A stretch of 64,000 nucleotides of DNA, taken from contig NW_020312002.1 of NCBI RefSeq assembly GCF_003144115.1, forward strand, positions 841,540-905,539, written 5' to 3'. The position numbers and the translations under genes are program-made. How positions within the stretch are numbered: position 1 is the first letter of the stretch; every line of letters starts with the position of its first letter. The notes below the pieces were generated by a model. It had not been told where the DNA came from. It was given only the letters and a program-made list of their open reading frames with translations, and searched no databases. Positions 55,804 through 64,000 of the stretch are shown here, piece after piece. The stretch comes from Tilletiopsis washingtonensis (taxonomy: Eukaryota; Basidiomycota; Exobasidiomycetes; Entylomatales).

Positions 55804-56993
55804 ATGGCCGCCATCCCCTGCCAGCCGAGCGCCGTGCTCAACAGCAATCTCATCTCGACGCCGCCGTCGCGGCCCGCCTCTCGCAAGGGCTCGCCGAAGC
55901 GCGTGCACTCGCACGCCGCCACGGGCTCGCCGCGCGCTCTCTCGCCGCCCGTGCAGCGTCCTCGTCGTGCTGCTCAGCAGGCACTCGGCACGCCGTCCAG
56001 CTCCTCGTCTCGCCCCGTGGCGCGCGCCCGCCTGCCGCTGCGCCTGCCGACATATCCGATCGCCGTGCTCTCATCTCCGTACGCCGACTTCACCGCACAC
56101 CTCCGCGCACATGGGCTTGCACACGAGGCGGCTGAGCTCGGCGGCTGCACGCCCGACTATGTCATGGCGCAGCTGCCCGCTTCTCTCCATGCCGAGACGC
56201 TCAGCTTCGAGACGACGCTGCGCCAGCTGGCGGCCCTCGGCGGCGACGTGCCGCCGCACGTCGACTTTCCGCTCGAGAGCAGCGGCAGCATCTCGCACCT
56301 CTTCGTCGTGCGCGCCAGCCTCGGCCCGGCGCCCAGCGCCGTCGACCAGAGCATGCCGCCGCCGGCCATGTCGGCGCGCGGCACCTCGACGCGCCCGCAC
56401 GTCTCGCCGGCGCCTGCCGCTACGTCGCGCGGCCTGCTGCTGCCCGTGCACGGCCTCGTGTATGCGCTCGACTGCGCCACGCTGCCGCCGCTGCCGCCGG
56501 CGCACGACGACCGCGGCCGCCTGCCCGTCGTGACGCTGCATGTCCCCGCGCCCGCGACGTTCGGCACCGTGCACCGCTACGTCTACACGCGCGACGCCGC
56601 CGCGCTCCTCGCCGAGCTGCTGCCGCTGCGCTTCCTCTCGCGCAACCTCGCCGCCGGCGCCGGTGCTGCCGGTGGCGCCGAGCCGGCCGGTGCTGCGCTC
56701 ACGGCGCCGCGTGCTCGCGAGCTGCTCGCCAGCCTGCCGACGGCCACGCTGCTCGCCCACGCGCGCACCGTGCACGCGGCATGGGGCAATGCCGGCGCCA
56801 TCGGCCTGCTCGACGCGCGCTACTGGGCCACGCTCTCGGTGAGTGGCGCGACGTGTGCCGTGTGCGAGTCCACGACTGACGCCGTGTCCGTCTGCAGCGT
56901 GCCTGGGACCTTATCGTCGGCGCCATTGCCCTTCGCCGTGCGCGCCGCGTCGACGCCGAGCTGGCGCAGCGCATGGACGCGCACGAGCTGTGA
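55804..56993 (+). CDS. clp1: Clp1-like (clampless) protein
   Basis: Two exons (55804-56838, 56898-56993) give 376 residues in phase. In mushrooms and smuts Clp1 is needed for clamp or dikaryon development downstream of the mating-type homeodomain pair. The identification rests on the conserved centre and C-terminus: LLPVHGLVYALDCATLPPLP, VVTLHVPAPATFGTVHRYVY, HARTVHAAWGNAGAIGLLDA, YWATLSRAWDLIVGAIALRR. The first 75 residues are Ser/Pro/Arg-rich and probably disordered. No catalytic motif is visible, as is usual for Clp1. The start is the only Met near a TATA-like AATAAAAGG about 80 bases upstream. The family call is from memory of the pattern, so moderate. Confidence 0.65.
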
Positions 56994-57288
56994 TGACGTC
57001 TCTTGCTCCCTGTGCGATGTCTCTTGCTCCCTGATCCCGTCTAATATCTCGCCTCGTGGTCGCCCGTCACTCCGCTCTGTCACCCAGCCCTGCCGAGCCG
57101 AGTCACCCATCCGCCGAGTCACCGCGTCGCCGCGTTACCCTACCGCCACCTGTACTCTGTCACGATCTCTGCTTCTCTTGAGCAACGACGACTCGTCTAT
57201 CCATCTGATTGCGACGCAGCGCACCGTCCCACCGGCACATGCCGCGGCCGCCTGCCCGCATGTGCCGCTGCCTGTCCAGCCCGCAGCT

Positions 57289-58561
<1,273 letters not shown>

Positions 58562-58911
58562 GGCGGGCGGAGCGGGAGTGGTGGTGGAGAGGCGGTGGAG
58601 ATGCTGCTGCTCGCCGTCGGCGCTGCCGTCACGCCTGGCTGGCGCTGCGATCGCGGCACGCCCGCCACGCTTGCGTTGCTGTTGCCCGCACGCCGGCCTG
58701 GCCCAACCACCGCCGGCGCATCACCACCGCGCGCACTTCGCCGCCGTCGCACGCGCGAGCGTGGGAACACACGGCCGTCGCGGCGCACGACCTCGACGCG
58801 CCGCCGCCTCGGCATCTTCCTATGCTTCCTGCTCCCTCCACCCCTCCTCAGCCAGGCTGCTGTCATCTGCACATTCATAGCCACCTCGTCACACTCCGCT
58901 GCATATCCATC
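58562..58911. promoter_or_regulatory. Divergent promoter region between NDUFS8 and the snRNP gene
   Basis: 350 bases between two start codons in opposite directions; both promoters must lie here. No specific element recognised. Confidence 0.5.
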
Positions 58912-60260
58912 ATGGCCGCCGCCGCCTCGTCGACGCCGCCGAGCCCGAGCCTCTACGTCAAGAACCTCGACACGCGCACCAAGAAGCCCGAGCTTGCGCG
59001 CCAGCTCTACGTGCTGTTCGGCGCGTACGGCAAGGTGCTCGACGTCGTCGCCACGCGCGCCGCCGGCATGCGCGGCCAGGCCTTTGTCGTCTTCCGCGAG
59101 CAGCAGGCGGCGACGGCGGCGCGCCGCGCCCTCGACGGCTTCGAGTTCTACGGCAAGGCGCTCGTGAGTGGCGGCGCACTGCAGCGGATGCAGCGCAGAG
59201 GAAGAGTCAGGGCATGCAGCGCAGCGAGGCATAGCCACGGTGGACGCAGGACGGCTGGAATGCGCCAGTGACTGTAGGGCGCTGGCGGCCGCTCGCTGGC
59301 GAGCGGCGACGTCGGTGCTTCTGGTGCAGCGAGAGGCTGCGTTGGTGCGTGCAGCGTAGGACGGTGCTGGATGCGGTGCAGCGAGAGCCTGTGCCAATAC
59401 ATGTCGTTCGACGCAGGGCTGAGGCATGCTGGCTGGTCATATCCGGCGCTCGCCTCGCTGCGTGGCTCCGTATGTAAGATCAACCCTCTGCCGTCGCTGA
59501 CGCGTTCCGGCTCAGTCCATCGACTACGCTCGCACGCGCTCCAACGCCACTGTCATCGACCAGCACGGGCCCGCAGCGCTGTACGACCCGCTGCTGCAGG
59601 CGCGCCTCGCCGGCACGTCGGCGGCGGGCGCGAGCAAGGTGACCATGTCGAGCGCACAGGGCGCGGCGCGCGAGCGCAAGCGCGGCCGCGACGAGGAGGG
59701 CGCCGCGCCCGAGGAGGAGGGCAACGAGAGCAAGGTGGCGCGCACCGAGGCAGAGGCGGCGGACGACGACGACGATGATGCAGGTGAGTGCGGATGGGCT
59801 GCTGTGCGGCGCCTCGTGGCCTCCCTGCCTTGCCTCTGATGCGCCTTTGCCCGCAGAGATGGATATGTCCGACTCGGACTCGGACGCAGAGCCACCAGCA
59901 GCCAACGGCAAGGCGAATGGCTCGGCGCTGGGGCCGCCATCGGCTGCTGCAGGCAGCGTGCCGAACGAGCTGCTCTTCCTTGCAGGCCTCTCGGACGAGG
60001 TGTCGGAGGACGCGTTGGGCGCGCTCTTTGGCCAGTGAGTAAGCTGGAGGTGCGTCAGTGCGGACGGCCGGCTGACCCTCGACTGCAGATATTCAGGCTA
60101 CCGCTCGGTGCAGCTCGTGCCTGGCTCGGCAGCACGGCAAGCACACGCTTTTGTCGAGTTTGCCGACGCGCGAGCGGCCGGTGCGGCGCGCGAGGGCCTC
60201 GCCGGCTTTCAGCTCAGCCCGTCGCTGAAGCTGAGCGTCGAGTGGGCAAAGCGGGGCTGA
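58912..60260 (+). CDS. U1A/U2B''-like spliceosomal snRNP protein, two RRMs
   Basis: Binds a snRNA stem-loop (U1 SL2 or U2 SL4). Four exons (58912-59163, 59516-59783, 59857-60034, 60089-60260) give 289 residues in phase. RRM1 has RNP2 LYVKNLD and RNP1 RGQAFVVF, with SIDYARTRSNATV just after it, the U1A/U2B'' signature. A basic and acidic linker follows (KRGRDEEGAAPEEE, DDDDDDAEMDMSDSDSD). RRM2 reads NELLFLAGLSDEVSEDALGA, YRSVQLVPG, HAFVEFADA and LSVEWAKRG. The first intron, 352 bases, is unusually long here. U1A and U2B'' cannot be told apart; many fungi have a single dual-role protein. Confidence 0.9.
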
Positions 60261-60762
60261 GCGGTGCGGCGGATGTCATGCATTATTCAGAACAGCGGTG
60301 GGTGACTCGTGTGATGGAATGAGGGAGCGCGTGACGGCGGGGCTGTTCCGATGATGTAAGGTGACAAGAGATTTGCAGCGTGCGGTATAGATGATGGCGG
60401 CGGGATAATCGGGACGACGGAACAGGACTGTGCCAGGTGCAAGAGCGTCAGCAGGGATCGCGGCCATGTCTGATCCACAACAGCAGCATCAACCGCGAGG
60501 CGTCTCAGGACCGCGCCGGCGGCGGGTGCGCCGCGTCTTCATCCGGCCGGCGCAGGCGCAAGCGCCCACACCGGCCGCGACGAGGAGGCAGCGGCGCATG
60601 GACCGCACAGGCCCGGCGCGGGCTTGCCACGTTTGATCGTCACCGCCACAACGCGCAAACGCGTGCGACTCGTCGTATAAGGATGAGTTGGTTGCATCAC
60701 CGATGCCTCCCGGGATGCTGCTGCTCGTGCACGTGCAGACAAGTACTCACATCAGAAGGGCT
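60261..60762. other. Convergent intergenic region, snRNP and APN2 3' ends
   Basis: About 500 bases between two converging stop codons. No gene seen. Confidence 0.5.
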
Positions 60763-63089
60763 TCACATGCGGAAGCGCTTGTGCGGGCTGCCACGGCGCT
60801 CCGCCTCAGCCGTCGAGCGCTTCTCGCCGCTGCCGAGGCGCGGCGCAGAGCCCGCGACCTCGCGCAGGCTCTGCTGTCCCGCTGCGGCGCTGTTCTCGCG
60901 GCCGCATGAGCTTGCGCGCACGTCAGAGGCCCACTTGAAGTAGTCGCAGCGGTCTACATGCGGCCATGTCAGCACATCCCGTCACTTCGATGAAGCCAGC
61001 GTGCTCACACTCGGGATTGATGTCGATGCGCTCGCGGCCCTCGCGCTCGTACCCTGGACCCACAGGCCGCGAGCAGAGGTAGAACTTGCGGCCGTGGTTG
61101 GGTCCTGCACACGAGTCAGCCTTGAGTGGCATCGCCCACCTGGCGCCGACAGCCGCTCTCACCTGACTTGTTGACGGTCCATGCCCGCGTCTCCTCGCGA
61201 TGAACGACGCAGCGTGGCGCAGGCGGCGGCTTGAAGATGCTGCCCCACGCAAGCGAGGCCTCGACACGCGCTGCCGCTGTGCTCGGGCCGTCATCGTCTT
61301 CCAAACCACCGTCGGATGTCGAGGCAGCCAGCTCGGCAGCGGTCGGCGCGGAGCTGTTGGCGACTCCGAAAGCCTCACCATCTGGTGCCATCGCTGCCTG
61401 CTGCGCCGCGCTAGAAGCATCTACAGTCGATGACGAAGCGTCTGCCAAAGGAGCCGCCGCAGACTCGGCAGCCTTGGCCGAAGAGCCGGCGCCAGAGCCG
61501 AAGAAGGCCATCAGCTTGCGCTGCCCCGCCTGTGCAGTCTTGCCCTTGCTGGTCGCCTTGCTGCCCTTGGCGGTCGCCTTGCCGCGCGGCGCAGACGGTG
61601 ACGGGCTTGCGCTGGGGCGCGGCGCAGCTGGGCGCGTGTTCTGCGGCGACACCGTAGCTCGTGGCGCCTGTTGTGCGATAGCCGCCACCGGACTGGCTGT
61701 GACAGGCGCAGAGCTGGCAGCGAGCTCGCCGACCGCCGGTACCGCGTGTGCGGCGGAGCCTTCACTGTCGCGCAGTGCAGCGAAAGCATCTGCCAGCGTC
61801 GGTGAACGCGGCGCAGCTGGCGCCTCCAATGCACTGGCAGCGACCGGCGCATTCTCGGGCTCTGAAGCGGACGCTGGCGTACTCTCCGGACCTGCGGCGC
61901 TTGCAACCGCTGCCGCCACCCGCGGCGCGCCAAAGAAGCTGCGTATGTTGCGCTGGTTGAACTCGGGCCAGTTGCTCGTCGCCGTCGCCGGCAGCTTGTG
62001 CGTGCCGTGGGCACCGAGCAGGTCGCGCAGCACGAGACGTTCGCCGTCGACGACGAGCTCGTCGTGCAGATCGAGCCACACGGGGCAATGGTCGCTGCCA
62101 AAGACGTCGGGCGCAATGTCGGCGCCCTTGACCCAGCGGCGCAGGCCCGGCGACACGAGCGTGTAGTCGAGGCGCGTGCCGTAGTTCGACGGGCGCGCAT
62201 CGATGAGCGTGTTCCACACCGTGTACATGCCGGCGCGGCGCGGGAAGAGCTCGCGCGTGACGTCGTGCAGGCGGCCCGTCGGCGCGGGCAGCAGCCACGA
62301 GTCGAGCCAGGCGCGGGCGGGATGTGCTGCGAGATAGGCGTCGCGCGGTGTCTTGCCGGCGTGGTCGCAGTGGTCGATGGGCTCGCGTGCGATGTTCAGG
62401 TCACCGACGACTGGCGGGCGGAGTGTTGTCAGCATCGGTGCGACAGCGGGCGGCGCATTCGTGAGGGCTCTGCCAATGAGCACTGGCAGCAGCAGCAGCA
62501 CTTCGTATCGCAGCCAGCCTCGCACACGCCACCGCCACTTCTGTACGCACCGATGACCTCGCGCCCCGCCGCCAGCAGCGCCTCGACGCGTGCCGCCAGC
62601 GCTGCGTTGTACGTCAGCTTGTACTCGCGGCGCGTCTCGTCCGTCTCGTTGGGGCAGTAGAGGTTGAAGAGCACGAAGAGGCCGCAGTCGACGACGGTGG
62701 CACGGCCCTCGGCGTCGAGCTGTGCCCACAGCGCGTCGTCGCACGCCAGCGGCTGGGCCAGCGGCGGCAGTGCGAGGCCGTCGGGCGTGCGTGCGGCGCC
62801 GGTGATGCCCGGCTCGGCGGCGCACGGCCGGCACGCCGCGCTGCGCACGTACGTCGCCGTGCCCGAGTAGCCGCGCTGCGGGTGCAAGTCGGCGAACGTC
62901 GTCCAGCCGGCGGGCGCCATGAGGCCGCGCTCGCCGTCGAGGGCGCGCCGCGTCGCCTTGACCTCCTGCACGCACGCCATGTCGGCGCCCAGCAGCTCGA
63001 GGCACGCGGCCCAGTCGGGCAGCGCGTACCACGGGCGGTAGCCGCGCACGCTCTTGAGGCCGTTGACGTTCCACGACACGATGCGCATC
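60763..63089 (-). CDS. APN2: AP endonuclease 2 (APN2) with PIP boxes and GRF zinc finger
   Basis: Class II AP endonuclease and 3' repair exonuclease of the ExoIII fold. It starts MRIVSWNVNGLKSV at 63089. Catalytic motifs are VQEVK (Glu), FNLYCPNETDE, GDLNIA (Asp/Asn) and FGSDHCPVWLD (Asp/His). After the catalytic domain come two PCNA-binding boxes, QRNIRSFF and QRKLMAFF, about 145 residues apart in an Ala/Ser/Pro-rich tail. A GRF zinc finger follows: CVVHREETRAWTVNKSG, GPNHGRKFYLCSRPVG, RCDYFKWASD. A 55-base intron (60954-61008) joins NPEY to RCDYFKW and restores the finger. The C-terminus is basic, ending HKRFRM. Other introns lie at about 62415-62545 and 61110-61165. It is divergent from the PAC4-like gene, 158 bases apart. 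Confidence 0.93.
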
Positions 63090-63247
63090 GCGGGCAGCCA
63101 GAGGTGGCAGGTGGTGGTGGGAAGGCAAGCTTGCGGCGAGGAGCGTGATGTCAGGTGGAGCGGCGGCGCGCTGACGTAAGCGCGAGGCGTGCTTCCTCGA
63201 GGCGCACTGGCCATCCCCGCACTTCCTTCCCGACCCTCACCTCCGCC

Positions 63248-63991
63248 ATGAACAGCACACACGCATCAGGCAGCAGCACATCGGCGCCCAGCGTCTCGCT
63301 GCTCACGCTGCCTGCCGCGTCGCCGTACGCCGAGCCGCAGTTCCTGCTGCTCACCTGCACGCCGCACGCCGGCGCGCTCCTCGTCCACGTCTGCGCCGCG
63401 CCGCCCGCGGCCATCGTCGCCGGCGAGCGCGCCGCTGCGCCGCCACCGCCGCCCCAGCAGACGCACGCCGAGACGCCCGCCGAGCGCGACCAGCGCCTCG
63501 TCGACGAGGCGGCCGACGGCGACCTCGAGCGCGCCCTCGCCGCCGCACAGCTCGAGGCCGGGCGCGACGCGGCGCCGGCGCCCGGCAGTGCGCAGCCCGT
63601 CGGTGCGCTGGCGCGCGAGTGGGCCGTCGCCATGGCACGGCCGGGGCAGGTGTGTGGCAGCAGAGTGCGTGTCTGTGCGATGCTGACATCCTGCTCAGCG
63701 GCCGGGCACCGAGGCGCTCGGCACGGCCCTCTTCCGCACGCCGGCAGACGTGGCACTGCCGATTGCCAAGCGGCTCGGTGCGTGCGATGTGCACCTCCAG
63801 CGACGCTCCACACTGACACCCTCCCAGCGCGCCGCCTGCAGCTGCCGCAGCTGCTGCTCTCGCTCGACCTGCCGCCGCTCGGCGAGCCCGGCGCGCCCGA
63901 GACGAGCGCCGCGATGCTCGGCCTCGAGCGCGGCCTGCTCGATGCGCTGCGGGCGCACGTGGCGGCGCAGGGCGGCGCATCAATAGCATGA
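63248..63991 (+). CDS. Proteasome assembly chaperone 4-like protein (PSMG4/Poc4 family)
   Basis: Three exons (63248-63649, 63699-63777, 63828-63991) give 214 residues in phase. The C-terminal half, GTALFRTPADVALPIAKRLA then RRLQLPQLLLSLDLP and LGLERGLLDAL, matches the PSMG4 pattern (GTSL, AQRLARK, a beta strand, then a C-terminal helix). The N-terminus has the expected first strands (FLLLTCTPHAGALLVHVCA), and an Ala/Pro/Glu-rich insert of about 60 residues (roughly 65-120) makes it longer than the human protein. In the cell PAC4 pairs with PAC3 to help build the 20S alpha ring. The family is short and fast-evolving, so this is tentative. Both introns carry CTGAC. Confidence 0.6.
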   Translation: MNSTHASGSSTSAPSVSLLTLPAASPYAEPQFLLLTCTPHAGALLVHVCAAPPAAIVAGERAAAPPPPPQQTHAETPAERDQRLVDEAADGDLERALAAAQLEAGRDAAPAPGSAQPVGALAREWAVAMARPGQVCGSRVRVCAMLTSCSAAGHRGARHGPLPHAGRRGTADCQAARCVRCAPPATLHTDTLPARRLQLPQLLLSLDLPPLGEPGAPETSAAMLGLERGLLDALRAHVAAQGGASIA

Positions 63992-64000
63992 GTGCGGTAC

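Noticed and set aside
59164-59515. Intron-hosted snoRNA in the 352-base snRNP intron
   Set aside because: No paired C box (RTGATGA) and D box (CTGA) at suitable spacing was found.
60964-60985. Splice donor GTGACG in the APN2 zinc finger region
   Set aside because: Using it gives a 32-base intron and throws RCDYFKW out of frame; the donor at 61008 restores the frame with a 55-base intron.

Overview
The window looks like nuclear DNA of a basidiomycete fungus. The genes are GC-rich and rich in TCG/CGA, and most are split by introns of about 50-350 bases that begin GTGAGN or GTGCGT and often carry a CTGAC branch site. The gene set includes a sphingoid C4-hydroxylase, complex I 23 kDa subunit, APN2, a steryl-glucosidase of glycoside hydrolase family 5 and a Clp1-like protein typical of basidiomycetes. 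The order cannot be fixed from sequence alone. TCG-directed repeat mutation, seen here, has been described in Pucciniomycotina, but other subphyla are not excluded.

Left flank (1-4,130): a flavin monooxygenase (minus) and a SUR2-type hydroxylase (plus) are transcribed divergently. Island (about 4,130-29,960): some 26 kb has a quite different composition. TCG and CGA are almost absent while TTG and CAA abound, and it holds only broken coding stretches on both strands, some present twice, plus several tandem arrays and one assembly gap (4,498-5,092). I read it as a graveyard of repeats that were mutated by a RIP-like process. One minus-strand relic (about 6.0-6.7 kb) resembles a 2-oxoglutarate/Fe(II) dioxygenase of the TET/JBP kind. 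The island stops about 100 bases from an intron-bearing tRNA-Asp gene.

Right flank (30,000-64,000): dense host genes. In order they are an orphan protein with a possible GIY-YIG-like region (minus); a single-chain acyl-CoA carboxylase ending in the peroxisomal signal SRL (minus), divergent from an acyl-CoA synthetase/4CL-like ligase (plus); a RING-CH membrane ubiquitin ligase (minus); a divergent forkhead transcription factor (minus); the family 5 glucosidase (plus); two neighbouring coiled-coil/polyglutamine proteins (minus); a Clp1-like protein (plus); NDUFS8 (minus) divergent from a U1A/U2B''-like snRNP protein (plus); and APN2 (minus) divergent from a PAC4-like proteasome assembly chaperone (plus).

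The carboxylase and ligase could act in sequence on one acyl substrate (activation, then carboxylation). The remaining neighbours look like ordinary eukaryotic gene order rather than a cluster. Exon junctions were worked out by hand from reading frames and GT-AG sites; where stated, the exon lengths sum to a whole number of codons.
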